Shown: positions 49,911 to 62,654, counted from the first letter of the stretch. The stretch is 64,000 bases of DNA from Aplysia californica (GCF_000002075.1 NW_004797633.1:360855-424854), one strand, 5' to 3'. Made by a program: numbers and translations. Notes: generated by a model from the letters alone, not told the origin.

Positions 49911-52529
49911 AAAATGAGATATTGTACTCTATGACCACAGCTGAAATCCCCATAATTACTTTTACAATGCTCCAGGCACTACCGGTATAATAAGTTACAT
50001 TCTCCCCCCCCCCCCCCCCCCCGTTTCGCTGAGAAAACGCCGAGAGATACTCTAGTTGCCACACATGGCGACGTGTTTCCAGAAAGTGTCTTCACAAGAC
50101 AGTCGTAGGCCGCTACGACGGTGACATGTAGTGCAACCCGCTTCCTGTTAAAGTATATCCTGAATGCCACGACGTCTCTACCCCCATTATATTTTCTCTA
50201 TACAGAAATTAATTAAGGCGAACCGCCATGATCTCTGTCTGTCTAGCTGTTTCTCTGTCTGTCTGTCGATCTTTCTCTGTCTCTTTATCTCCACCCCTCC
50301 CCCACCCCCTCTCTCTCACACTCAACCTTCACCTCGCTTTTTTCTCTGTGTTAATGCCTCACTTTCCCACATAAACGCACATACTCACTCCCAACACATA
50401 TTTTTGAATTAATAGCGCATACATACAAAAACGCATAGCTTCTGCACAGAAACTAAAAGAAATAAAAAAATAGTGTAAATACGCGTACTTGGTATCTACT
50501 ACAAGGAAAAAAGACTTAAAAGTAAAGAAGAAGAAAGGGTAACTTCAGCGTCCCTTACAACTGAATGTATAGAGCGCGTATGGAAACGAGAGGACTCGAA
50601 TAATATCCGGCCTTCGGGTAGCAGTGGCAGTAGAATGTCCGCCAAAGGAAACAATGATACGTCGATTTAGGAAGAAAAAAAAACAACAAATGAAAATCTT
50701 GCACGTGTAGGCTACAGTTTATTGGTGTTGAAAAAAGGCTTTGAGTAGCGGCACAACAAGACTGTTATTGTAGTCTCAATATTTAGGCCTATATAAATTA
50801 TATCTCTATCTTCGGACGTGAAAATCTAACATCATAACCAAAACGACACCGGAATGCAGAATTACACTTGCAGTACAATGAAGTAAAGAAAAATGAGTAG
50901 GAATCTCTACTTATACGAATTGACCCCCCCCCCCCATCAACAAACTCCAACCCCTGTGTTCCCCCTTGCATATTTATTGTTTTGATTGAGAAAACCAACA
51001 CACATACACACACACACATACACACATACATGAAATGACGTCACTACGATCTAGTGAGCGTGTTCATAGAGCAAAAATATAGGAGGATCCAGAATGCGCA
51101 ATTATAATGTTTTTGCGCATAAGGGTATTGTGAGGAAAGTTCCATCGAGGAGCTACCAACGCTTTTAAACTAGCCTATCTATAAAATAATACGTCTGTAA
51201 ACATAGTTTTTCAATTAACATATTGGAGTAGAACTAGATGGGGAAGAATGAAATAACAAACTCTTATCCTTTATCTGAGGCCATCAATAGCCGAGATTGC
51301 TGAACAAGTTTTCCTTTTTTAGCGGAAGTTTTCGGAACCATTATAATGAACACACCCCGACGTTCCCACAATTCCAACGTCTGTTAAACACGACGCCATG
51401 TTTGTGGCCTATGGCATTTATGGAATCAGGAAAGTCATATAGACCAGCACTCAAAATGGATCTGCGAAAGGTCTTGTAGGTTCTGCGAGCTCTTCATGAC
51501 TTCATTTTAACAAGAAAATCATTGGCTGTCGAATTAGTTGGACATTGGTCCTCTCAGAGGTTAGTTGTTGTTAGTAGAATACTTTTTTCATGAAAAGGAA
51601 GTGACCAGTTTCCTATAAGATGCATGCTAGCAGTAGACAGAAGTGTCACTAAAAGGGAGTCAGAATGGGATGATTCATCCCCTAACGGGTCTGTCTTTGA
51701 GTGCCAAAATGCTAACATGTATCATCGAATTTACTTCGTTTTTATCGTTCCTCGATGACTTTGATTTGCGCTGTCTTAGGTGGCTATGGAGCACACGTAA
51801 TTTAAGTATCGTATGAGTGCTGCTAGCAGCAAGCGCAACTCTCAGTTCCAATCATTCAGTTCAGTGTTCACTTTCAGGCAGATAAGAAGATAGAGAGATT
51901 TAGTCTTGTTGAGATACCCTGGCTAGGTGAAAATGAAGTAGGGATTGTAGGCTATATAATGTGTGTGTAGGCCAATGATTACTGATTACTCTTAGTAGAT
52001 TCTAGATTATATTAAGTGATAAGACTAATATTATGCCTGCACATTTCTTGGGGATTGAATCTGCTAAATTCACATGGTGGATGGGGTTGCGCTGTTTTAG
52101 TAGTAGGCCACCTGTCAATTAGGGTAAGCGGTTAGGTTAGCATGTATTCTTTCCACTTTACTTTTCTTCGAATTTTTTGCATGGATGATGGTGTTAATTT
52201 ATTAGTTACTGGTGTGAACTTACATTTCCATTATTATGTTGTGCATGGGTAGCACTGTCATTGTGTTTACATCAATTTATCATGAGAATGAATACCGTGT
52301 TGGCTGGTCTTATTGTCAAGAGTAGGCCTAGATTTTAGATCCACATTCTAGATCTAGATCTACTTAAAACCAAGAAGCGCTCAGTGTTTCACCGGAAGTA
52401 ACCCGCCAAAAATGGCCCGCTGCCATGACTGATCGGTTTGTAGACATGGGGGTTTGGCGTTGGGATATCAGCTTAGAGATACCAAAGATGTATACCTGCT
52501 ACTGAAAAATGACCATTTACGGCTTAACA
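49911..52529. other. Intergenic stretch without recognised gene
   Basis: Short tracts only: a 19-C run at 50004-50022, a CT-rich piece at 50230-50330, a 12-C run at 50924-50935 and a CA-rich piece near 51000. The ORFs are at most about 80 codons and low in complexity. An ETS-like ACCGGAAGTA occurs at about 52389, but no linked exon is evident. Confidence 0.5.
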
Positions 52530-52539
52530 GATGATAAAA

Positions 52540-53037
52540 CACGAAGCTTGAGCACCTAGCACACCTCTGTGATTGGCCCAAATATAGATGACGTATTTCC
52601 GCAATCTATTTTTGTCGTCTTCTGGGGTTTCCACAAGATTCTTGGGTTTCCCTCGCCAGTAACTACTATTGACCAAAAATCTGGCCGTGTCAGTTGTTTT
52701 TTTGGTATTAATTTGTGTTATCTTTATAAACAATCTCAGCAATTCTCATATACCATAAATTTACCTTCTTCTCAAAGTTCTACACACATGCGCACACACA
52801 CGCACACGCACGCTCATGAAACACACACAGCCGTGCGCACTCACAGCCCAAGCAGTCGGCGATAAAACGTAGATCTAGAAATAAAGCCCATCGCACGCTT
52901 TGTAGCAAAATGGGCCCGCCCCGGCGGTGAGATCTAGTCAACTCACGAGGGAAGACAACAAAAATAGATGACGGAAATATGTCATCTATATTTGGCCAAT
53001 CACAGAGGTGTGCTAGGTGCTCGCTGCAGCTTCATGT
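52540..53037. mobile_element. Mutator-like MITE with 10-bp target duplication
   Basis: GATGATAAAA occurs directly at 52530-52539 and 53038-53047. The ends are inverted arms of about 90 bp (shared core AGCACCTAGCACACCTCTGT and GATTGGCC.AAATATAGATG). A target duplication of 9-11 bp with long arms is the hallmark of MULE elements. No transposase is present; the centre is CA-rich. Confidence 0.75.
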
Positions 53038-53340
53038 GATGATAAAAGGGCATATAAAATCATATCTTTTCTTAAAGCTAGTAGAATGAGCCATTCAAAA
53101 ATGATAAGCGATCAAATAAATATACAAACAAAGCACAAAACACGATGAACTCAACAATTAGTACATGACATGGTGAAACAAGTGATAATACATAGCTATG
53201 TAGTCGCTCAGCTGGACCGCGTCACTTTATCGATCAATATCTTGGCGAAGAGACACTCTACGAGGTCAAGATAACCTACAAAGTCATTGGTCACTATTTA
53301 TGACTTTGACCTGTAATTTACATCATCATTTTCCATATAA

Positions 53341-56300
53341 GAGCAATTGCCAAAACGTGAAACTCTCTTGAGACTCAGTGGTTCCAAAATTTTTTTCTTA
53401 CCAATTTGACTCCCTTTTCTGTCAGTCTCAGATTGACATTTAGAGCTCATATTCCTAGAGTATCAGAGCAATGAGATGTAGGGTTTTGGAGATATGGGTC
53501 TATTGGTTTGGCAACCACTGTATTTCTTGTATGTAACAATGGTGACAAAAACAGATAAGCAGCAAGGCAAATTATGGACTTTGAATTCCATTTGTTTAAT
53601 AAACAAAGACTTTGTACACTATGAACTCCATTCATAATGGCAATATGAATGACAAGCATTGTAACAATGACGCAGTGCACAGAACATGTCATCATTGTTA
53701 TAAAATGTACAAGAAAGGATACACATTGGACATTATCATTGACAACACATCACAATAGTGAAAAGCTGTACAAATACAGTTATCAAAGCCTCAGCACCAG
53801 AAAAACACATTTGTAAAACAATTTTTTAACTAATATGAGGCAAAAGCACAAAATCAATGGGGCTGACTTGTGCATAACAGTGATGACAAACATGACTTGT
53901 ACATAACAATGATGACACAATGTACAGGAAAAGACAAAGTCATGCCTCCAGAGAGAAATGCACACTTTAAGGATTAAAAAAACAAACCAGGAGAATTTTT
54001 TTTTGCTTTGAAACAGATATCAGGTCATATCAAAGACAGTACAGTAGACAATCACAATTACGTTGCTAATTATGACAAACAGTACTCGTACATAACAGTG
54101 ATGACAAAACATACTGACTGGGAAAAGGTAAAATCATGCCTACAAAGAACAAATTTGCACTATGAGATACACAGATCAATAAAGGCGTATTTTGTTTCTA
54201 AATGAATCTTGCATGTATGGAATATATATGTTGAAAACTTATTGATATTAACAATTATATAAAAAATATTACTTGTACATATATAACAATGATGACACAA
54301 TGACACAATGTATTGGAAAAAGGCATATCATGCCAACAAAGAACAAATGTGTACTTTTGAGTCAGACAGATAAACAAGGACATATTTGTCTATTTGTTTG
54401 AGTAAAAAGAGCACACATGACATAACAAATGTTTGCTCTTAGGACAATGTAATTTCTAGTACGTCAGTCAGTCTTGTACAGCTGCATGACGACACCCCAA
54501 ACGTCATCACTAAGCACAAAAGCTAAATCTATAACCACAGAAATGATCCATCTCTCGAAGTTTGTTCACACATCACACTCTTGTTCCAGGAATCCAATGT
54601 AAACACCGCAATTTCACTAAGATATTCAATAGGGTAGCCTAAAAACAGTCCAGTACGTCACATGCAACGTAAGATTCTTGTGCGTCACCGGACGCTGACG
54701 GCAATGACTACTTTCGTTTTTCTCTTTCCCCCATTGCCTCCGCTGTTCTGGGGAAGTGGGTAAGGAGAAGTCACTCAAGAAAATAATTATATCCGGGCAC
54801 TGTTGATAATCCGTTCAAAACAAAAGTAGGCTAAAATTCGGACTTCTGGTACGTCGCAAAGTAACGCCAATCACGGCGAATGTTAAACAGCTGACCGAAA
54901 TCGTAGATCTAGGAACCCGATGTTCCTTTCGCACATCGCGGCTTTTGAAGTGTTGAATAAACGAAGAAAAGCAAAAACATTTAACCAGTTACGGTGATTC
55001 TAATGAAAATTAAAAGTGTTTTCTGAAACACCTAGTCCGTGACGACACGACTGACGCACAAGTGATCCGAATTGTTCGTTTATTTACAAACAAATAAACC
55101 GATTTCTTGAGCAAGTTAACCTTTCTCGGTGACAAATAAGCATAGGATCAAAGCATACGTAAAGAAAAAAACACCCAAAAATACTAAATTTTGGACATTC
55201 TTGGAAGTTTGCATTGGTGTGCTCAAAATGACAGTCCAGGAATCACTAAAAAACGAAAATTTTTGACAAAAAATTTACAAACTCAAGATTGTAAAGCTGA
55301 CATGGGGTCTGAACCTGCTAATGCAGGTTCTACATCCTATATTTGACATGTGTATAAGTTTTGGAGGAATAAATACTAATGCATCACATTTTATGCACAC
55401 TAATGTGAGATGTATGAGTTTTTCCCCACCTTTTGGCAATGGCTCATATAATAATAACATTTATATATATAAAGTTCTGATGTTCACACACAAAAAAAAG
55501 GGAGAATCTCAAACAAACCTAACTCTTTTAGGGGCTGTGTCAAGGGGAAATAACATTTAAATATGCATTGTTCTTCTAAGTTACTGGAACTGTAAAATAA
55601 TCAGAGATGTCCTAGGGGATAAACGAAAGTTCATTTAAGCCACAACACCTCTATATCTTATCAGACACTCAATCTCATTGTGCCACACCATGTTTGTTTT
55701 GCTCTGAAGCACCTCTTTTGGAAGTACTGCTGTCACCTTGACAATGGATCCAGTCACAAAGTAGCAAATTTTAGTCTGAGAATTTAAGCATCTCTGCTGA
55801 GTCTTCTGAGGATGTTCATCAATATTTTTGTGACAAAAATTGACTGAGAATTGAAGTACAAAAAAAAAAGCAAGGCCTTTTAGGCTTCTAGGATTTCTGA
55901 AGGTTCAACCTTATATTATTTTACCCGAACCCACCAAGTCTGAAAAAAACATTACAAACTGTGACTGGAAGATTGCCCAAGTCAGTTCACTTTCATCCAA
56001 AGATTAAAAAAAAGAAAATTAACCATGGAAGCGCGCAGGCCCTATATATAAAGGGCTTGAGCCGGGCTACCCAGAAGGCGTGCAGGCTCTATATATATAT
56101 AGGGCTGACCTACTTCGACCGGGAAGTGGGCAGGCCCTATGTAAAGGGCACAGACGCTGATGGAAAATTTCAGTGTTACTTATGAGCCAAAGCAAATGTT
56201 GCGTGTAGGAAGCGTTGATTTCAATGTAGACCTAGAAAAATCAATACCAACACTTTGTCCATGCACTACTCCCGGTTTATGATTTCTTTCGTCTGCTCTT

Positions 56301-56711
56301 GCACAAAGAGTCCCATAAGTCACACAAATCGTACTTTTAATTTTTACTGCAATTCTTACACTGTACTGAAAATTATCGTAATATAATGGGTGTGACAGAA
56401 CTTTTGCAACTCAGTATATTACCATTATGAATGGAGTTCATAGTGTACAAAGTCTTTGTTTACTAAACAAATGGAATTTAAAGTCCATAATTTGCCTTGC
56501 TGCTTATCTGTTTTTGTCATCACTGTTACATACAAGAAATACAGTGGTTGCCAAACCAATAGACCCATATCTCCAAAACCCTACATCTCCTTGCTCTGAT
56601 ACTCTAGGAATATGAGCTCTAAATGTCAATCTGAGACTGACAGAAAAGGGAGTCAAATTGGTAAAAAAAAATAATTTTGCACCATTGAGTCTCATGTTTT
56701 GGCAATTGCTC
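53341..56711. mobile_element. Unclassified element with about 300-bp inverted arms
   Basis: The left arm 53341-53642 and the right arm 56415-56711 are inverted copies from GAGCAATTGCCAAAAC through TTTGACTCCCTTTTCTGTC and CATTATGAATGGAGTTCATA. The interior holds diverged tandem units of about 200 bp (ACATAACAGTGATGACAAA-type, about 53640-54400) and no recognisable protein. A sequence like the element's end (TTTTGGCAATGGCTCATATA) also occurs internally at about 55433-55452, so it may be composite. Flanks are AT-rich, so a target duplication cannot be judged. Confidence 0.65.
56030..56160 (+). repeat. Tandem hairpin repeats, about 50-bp unit
   Basis: Three units carry GCAGGCCCTATATATAAAGG, GCAGGCTCTATATATATATA and GCAGGCCCTATGTAAAGGGC, separated by GGGCT..CC spacers. 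Each core can pair with itself (GCCCTATA/TATAGGGC). They lie inside the unclassified inverted-repeat element. Function is unknown. Confidence 0.6.
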
Positions 56712-56833
56712 ATATATATATATATTATTATTATTATTATTGCTTTATCAGCGTCTTCAAATTACCGATGTGTTTGTTGTTTATATACACATTCCTTGGT
56801 CCATGGCTTTCTATTTTCTTCATATATTAGGCC

Positions 56834-58435
56834 TACAGTGGCGTCCAAAGGAAACTTGAAAATGTTATCACCCAATCATCGTGTTAAAGCTTTGTGTTAC
56901 CCACGTATGCAACGTACCAATTTAAAGCTAAATAAATTCTGCATCGTTTGACACATTAATAATTCATATGGTCACTCAAAGTTGACCTTAAAAAGTCAGG
57001 CTTGGTAAAATTGTGCGAAATAAAAACAAAGTAAAATTGTCTTCGCACGTGTATTGAGGAGCATAAATTTTGATAGAAAGGATACGTTGCATATCCAATG
57101 AATGGAGAATTTTGTCTCTGCAATAAACATTTTATTACGATATTTTATCTCGATAGTTTTAAACAAAACGGAAAACAGACCAATCACAGTGGCGTCTGTA
57201 GCCTAGTGGTTAGGCTACCGGACTCGTAATCGTGAGATTGCGGGTTCGGGGGTTCAAGCCTCAGCTCGGTCCGACGTTGTGTCCTTGGGAAAGGCACTTT
57301 ACACGATCTTTCCACTTGGCTCGGTCCTATCGGAGACGGATGTTAAGCTAGGAGGTCCCGCCCCTTAAATAACCTAATAGTGTTGATAGGGGCGTTAAAC
57401 CCATACCATTTCACCATTTTTTTCAGACAAATCCCAAACACCACGCTAAAGTTGAATTTCGCATTAAGTGTGCTCATTGTTATTTTGCTTAGGAACCATT
57501 GGTTTTGTTTAATGCACAAACTTTTTGGGCATCGACTCTATACAATTTTGGACCCAAATGTCATAGAGAGTAAACAAAGGGTCTGGATTGGGAGCAAAGT
57601 TGCTTTTCTTCAGCTGCTGTTTCATATGATTCATATACCTGTAGGATTCATATTGGGGCTATTTGCTGGCAACCACTTCAACATTGATTTGATTTGGTTT
57701 TCCAAGAATTGTCTAGTCACATTAGCCCTGTGAGAAAGTGCTTTGCTATGATGATATGTCTACTTGATTGGCACCATGACAAAAATAAGGGTAAGGCATG
57801 ATGTTCCAGCACTTGCGCGATGTAGCCCACTAAACCAAGCCATCTGATGATTCACATGAGGCCGTTTTTGTTAATTCCACCCCAGGCCACCAAAAACATG
57901 GCAATTTTTTGGTTTCTGTTCCTCTCTGACAAATGATTTTTATGTCCAAAATCTAATCAACATTGTCCATGTGCAAAAAAGGTTTTGTGCTCTACATGAA
58001 ACCAATAGCTCTTAAACAAAATCAACAAGACTTAATGAGCACATGTGATGTTAAGTCCAGGTTTTCGAGGTATTTTAACCGTTTGAAAATTTCATCAGAA
58101 GATGCTGTTCATTGCAGAGACAAATGTATTATCTTTTCATTTGAATTTGATATATATTCAGTACATGTCCATTCCACCAATGTTGATGCACATCAACCTA
58201 CGCTCGTAAACGCTTTGACGCTTCTTTGATTTCGCATAATTTTGCCAAGCCTTATTTTTTAAGGTCAATTTTGAGTGACCATATCTCTGGCGTCTTTTTA
58301 TGCATAAAATTTTAATGTGCCATATGATGCAGAATTTAGCTTTAAATTGGTATGCTGCATGAGCAGACAGTGCAAGGTTATACACGATGACTGGGTGATT
58401 ACATTTTCAATTTCTTTTGGACGCCTTTATACTTG
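56834..58435 (-). mobile_element. Tc1-like DNA transposon, decayed, about 1.6 kb
   Basis: Inverted arms of about 200 bp (56834-57030 and about 58215-58435) share GGCGTCCAAA, TTGAAAATG.TATCACCCA, ATGGTCACTCAAA and TTGACCTTAAAAA. On the minus strand between 57900 and 57500 are traces of a Tc1 transposase: VAWGGINKNG, then TRQFLENQIN after a frame change, matching the usual VWGGIS..G and TR.FL....I. The total length fits Tc1. Several stops and frame changes show it is inactive. A SINE is inserted at 57190-57417. Confidence 0.75.
57190..57417 (+). mobile_element. tRNA-derived SINE inserted in the Tc1-like element
   Basis: The head GTAGCCTAGTGGTTAGGCTA (A box side) and GGGGGTTCAAGCC (B box) are followed by GACGTTGTGTCCTTGGGAAA, the same core as the SINE at 39842-40197. 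The 3' halves differ. Confidence 0.8.
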
Positions 58436-58455
58436 TCTGTCAACAAAATATTCTG

Positions 58456-58644
58456 AGTGGTTGGGGTTGGTTGGTGGGTTTTCTGGTGTGGTTTGCTTCA
58501 TCTTTCCTATCAGACATCTATCGTCCTTATCTTTCCTCCTTTTTTATGTTTGTTACTCTCTTGTAACAGAGTAACACCTCTAATCTTCGGCACTTATATG
58601 ACCGTATTGGGTTGTAAGTGCCACACAACACTTACTAAAACTAA
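58456..58644 (+). mobile_element. Short SINE (ACTAAA-tailed family)
   Basis: Full-length + strand copy from GTGGTTGGGGTTGGTTGGTG to CTTACTAAAACTAA. It directly follows the right end of the Tc1-like element. Confidence 0.8.
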
Positions 58645-59279
58645 GTAATCAGAGAGTGTAATGCATTGCTGTATTTACTGCAAAATCTGCTCTTTTCACC
58701 CTCTTTTTTGACTTCATAATTTCAGAGCAATTTTTTTTCTTAACAAAGAGTCATTTTCTTCACATTGCTGCTGTACCATCACTAGACCAACGTGAGAAAC
58801 TTAACTGCTATTGTACTACATTGTAGAAGTAGTTTGGTTTCAAACAAGGAAGCATATTTTCTTTTCTTTGATGCTATCTAATGTGCACCCGAGTATGGCT
58901 TAACATTGAAAATATAGGATTGCTGAAAAAAACATTGGACTCTGCTGTAGTTCATGCTGTGTAAAAAAGCCTTCTATAGAACTATTCGCTCAAATAAATG
59001 TCTCTTGCATAGAATAGAATATTATGCTGTTTGTTAGTTTGTGTGGCAGTGTAGGGTTTATTGCTTTGCAATGTTTGGTTACAGAGGGTGCACCTCTTTA
59101 ACATAGTTGTATGTCTATCCGACAGTTCAATAGTTGCTGGAAAAAATCTGACTTGACCTTCACAAAAACTGAAGAATTACCAAATTAACAAATAGGCCCT
59201 AGGGTTCTGAAAGACATTCCCCCCCGCCTCATCTTCTGCATCTGCTTCTTTGAGCAAAATGCTAAACTAGAGATTTGGC

Positions 59280-59391
59280 ATCAATCGTCCTTATCTCTCC
59301 TTTTTTATATTTTTCTGTAAATCCTCTAATCCTTGGCATTTATTTAACCTTTTTATGTTGCAATTCCTTAAAACTCTTACTAAAACAAAAC
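59280..59391 (+). mobile_element. Short SINE, 5'-truncated and diverged
   Basis: It contains TCGTCCTTATCTCTCC, then AATCCTCTAATCCTTGGC and CTCTTACTAAAACAAAA, in family order without the head. Confidence 0.65.
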
Positions 59392-59838
59392 AATTGATTT
59401 GTGTATATTAATTTCACCAGGTCTATGAATTCAGTTGAAAGTGTGTATATCGTTTATTGTTAATCTTTTTAAGTTGTAATATTTTCTTTACTCTGCTGCT
59501 TCACACCCATTCTTTATACCCCTGTTTTTTAATTGTCTTTCTTTGTGTGATTGTCTCTCAGTTCTTCCTGCATCCATTTTGTTATTATACCAAAACTAAA
59601 ATCATTTCCTGCACTGATGAATTTAGCAGTGTCGTAAGGAAATCGGGTGAGGAGCAAAATTTAGTATATTTTTTCCTGACAGCTGAGTTTTATCACTTGT
59701 TGTTTGGCTTTGAACTGAAAAGATAATGTTTTCATAGACTGATTAGATTTTCTAAAGAATAGACTTTACGTCCGTTTCTGCTGCAAATAGAATTTTACCT
59801 CTTGTAATGCGTATCAAACTGTCAAAGGAGAGTTGGTG

Positions 59839-60350
59839 CATAGTTGGCGGATGCTCTTACAGTGATTTCACTGATTTGCTCCTCCTTTCTTACCAGACAT
59901 CTATTGTCTTTATCTCTCCTCCTTTTCTTTGTGTATATTACTCTTTGTTGTATTAGTAACACCTCTAATCTTTGACTTTACCCCCNNNNNNNNNNNNNNN
60001 NNNNNNNNNNNNNNNNNNNNNNNNNNNNNNNNNNNNNNNNNNNNNNNNNNNNNNNNNNNNNNNNNNNNNNNNNNNNNNNNNNNNNNNNNNNNNNNNNNNN
60101 NNNNNNNNNNNNNNNNNNNNNNNNNNNNNNNNNNNNNNNNNNNNNNNNNNNNNNNNNNNNNNNNNNNNNNNNNNNNNNNNNNNNNNNNNNNNNNNNNNNN
60201 NNNNNNNNNNNNNNNNNNNNNNNNNNNNNNNNNNNNNNNNNNNNNNNNNNNNNNNNNNNNNNNNNNNNNNNNNNNNNNNGTTGACACCCACCCCTTGGCG
60301 CTCATATGACCTTATGCAGTTGCGAGTGCCGTAAAACCTCTATAAAAAAT
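59839..60350 (+). mobile_element. Short SINE (long variant) interrupted by assembly gap
   Basis: The head and body (TAGTTGGCGGATGCTC ... ACACCTCTAATCTTTGAC) lie left of the gap, and CACCCCTTGGCGCTCATATG plus tail lie right of it. If the gap length is real, this copy is much longer than 180 bp and may match the long variant at 24232-24480. Confidence 0.65.
59986..60279. other. Assembly gap (294 N)
   Basis: An unbroken run of N inside a SINE copy; collapse of a repeat during assembly is a likely cause. Confidence 1.
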
Positions 60351-61118
60351 AAAAAATAAAAAAAAATCTTTGACTCCTATAACCAAATTGTGCTGCGAGT
60401 GCCATTAATTTCATTAAACTGACTAAAACTAAACTAAAACTTAAAAGGAGAGCTTAGAGATCCTCCTATGGGAGATAAGACCAAGCTTATCAGGACTTTC
60501 TTTAGCAACAGATCCACCAATATTTATGTTGATATGGATATGAAAGTGAACAATGTTGTGTCAAATAAATTTGTTTTCCTGTCCTTAAATAGTTGACAAT
60601 TATGTGTTTTTGATTAAAACTGCACTTCTTGGGGACATGGATACCGATATTGTACACTTAACTTTTACTCACATTGGACTTATCTGCATGTTAGTTTTGC
60701 CCATCTGGTTTAGTTTGGTCCTTAACTGCATACCTCTGGCCAGCGGCTTGCAGTCAGAACCGTTGTGCTGGTGAGGTACTGGCAGTGGTCCGTGCATCTC
60801 TTTACAATGACTTTGGTGTCAAATTACTGATTACTTTTCGACATTTGCCGAAAACAGGTCTCTTTTACTGGGAGTTCATTCATGAGATGAAGGACTATCA
60901 AAATAGTTTCACTTATTTTGATTTAATCAGTCTAGTGACATGTGTCACTTTTACATTTTGCTCCAAAAGAGGGCCCTGGCATAGTGGGTTTACACCCTCC
61001 CTCCCGAGATTTCATAAAGAGTTAAAGAATAATATATGGCTGTCCATTTTTCATAATCATTTTTATGAACGGTGTAATTCTTTTGATATTATATAACCCT
61101 TTTTAATTTGCCTCTCAG

Positions 61119-62654
61119 ATGCAGATCCTTACAAGCCTGAGACAGAGTTGTCTGCAGAAGTAGCTATCAGGGAATGGAGAAAAGTGACAGGACTATGTCA
61201 GCAGAGGAGCGGATTATACAGTTGGAGAGACTTTTCTTGAATGGTGTTTCTAAATCAAGTGGGCAAGCAGTCAGTGTTGAAACCCTTCTTGATGCTCTGC
61301 TGGTCCTGTATGATGAGTGCAATAGTGCTGCGCTGCGCAGAGAGAAAAATATCAGTGAATTTGTGGAGTTTGGTAAGAATCCAATCCAAAGGAGGATATG
61401 TTTACTCTAACTATTTTAGTGGTTTATTGTTTTGATGCTGATGATGTGGTCGTGTGGTTTTTAAAACTGTGCTTTGCTGTATAATCCTGTTTGAGATAAA
61501 GTGGCAAAAGTTAATGTTTGAAGTGACCGAATCTTCTTGCTCATGAGTTTGCGCATGTTTACAAACACTTCTTATTCTTTTCATATGATTTTATAATGGA
61601 TGTTCACGAGTTCAGTTGGGGATGAGATGGGCCAGATTTTGTTATCAAAGATTAAGTTGGGTTAAAAGAGTGCAGCAGTGTCTTAAAAAATTTATTTGTT
61701 TTTGGTTGGGAGCCTGTATAGCTTGTTTTCTATATTTGCAATCTTTTAAGTTGGCAACATTGTCTTCTGTAAGTAAGACTGTGTTTTAGTTACTCTACTG
61801 TCTGGAGTTTATGCCTTCAGCATTTCAGGAAGATTTTGTTGTGTCTTTTAACATACATGTATTTTCTGTCTCCTTACAGCCCGTCCGGTTACAACAAATG
61901 TGCGTCAGAAGCGTCTTCAACGAGATGACTTTGAAACACTCAAGATTATTGGACGTGGGGCCTTTGGAGAGGTATTTCATCTTATATGAATCAGAGAGCT
62001 GTTTATTCGACTTACAATCATTTGTAATGCACTTGAGCCTGAGCCATTTTTAGCCCAACAAACACTGCAGTCTGATTGTGTTTTCACGTATCGAAATGAT
62101 AAGCCCCAAATGACTCTAAGCTATCACATTAAAGAATTGCAAAAGGAAAAAAAAACTGCACTCTAAGAATGGGAAGACTGATTCAATAGTTTTTATTTTA
62201 TCAATATTTTGAAATGGCAGAGTGGGGGTTTCGCAAAAAAATTTTTCCACCCTCTTTGTATGCAGAAAATTATTGTAATGCCTGAAATAAACAGCACAAT
62301 GAGTTAATTTTACTTCTGTGTGTTCTGAAGTAACACAGAAACTACTTTCAAACAATTAATTATCTCTGTATTTGAGCTTGATGTTGAAGAACATAAAACA
62401 TGACTTTGAACGAGCAGATATTCTAATTCCTACTTTCACTTTCGTCCTGTTGTTCATGATCTGAACTACAGTGCCTATCAGTAGATTGAGTGGCTTCTGG
62501 CTTCTGGTGTGTATAATGGGTCATTGTTAGTTATAGCTTTGAGTTCACTATCAGAACTTGCAAACCTTTCAAATAAGTTCTATTTATGCACTTTAGAAGC
62601 AAAGATCACAACTGCAGTGGTGTTTGCTTCAGTTCACAGAGCTCTATGGCAATT

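Noticed and set aside
54640-55100. Possible promoter or gene in the GC-richer centre of the inverted-repeat element
   Set aside because: There is no open frame with recognisable content and no consistent splice signals.
53341-56711. Virus-like element such as a Polinton
   Set aside because: Long inverted arms alone suggested it, but at 3.4 kb with no polymerase, integrase or capsid-like sequence there is no support.
59910-60334. ORFs across the gap
   Set aside because: They are made almost entirely of N-derived unknown residues.
60785-61096. 103-codon ORF just before the MRCK first exon
   Set aside because: It is out of frame with MRCK, lacks similarity to MRCK N-termini, and an in-frame stop precedes the MRCK ATG.
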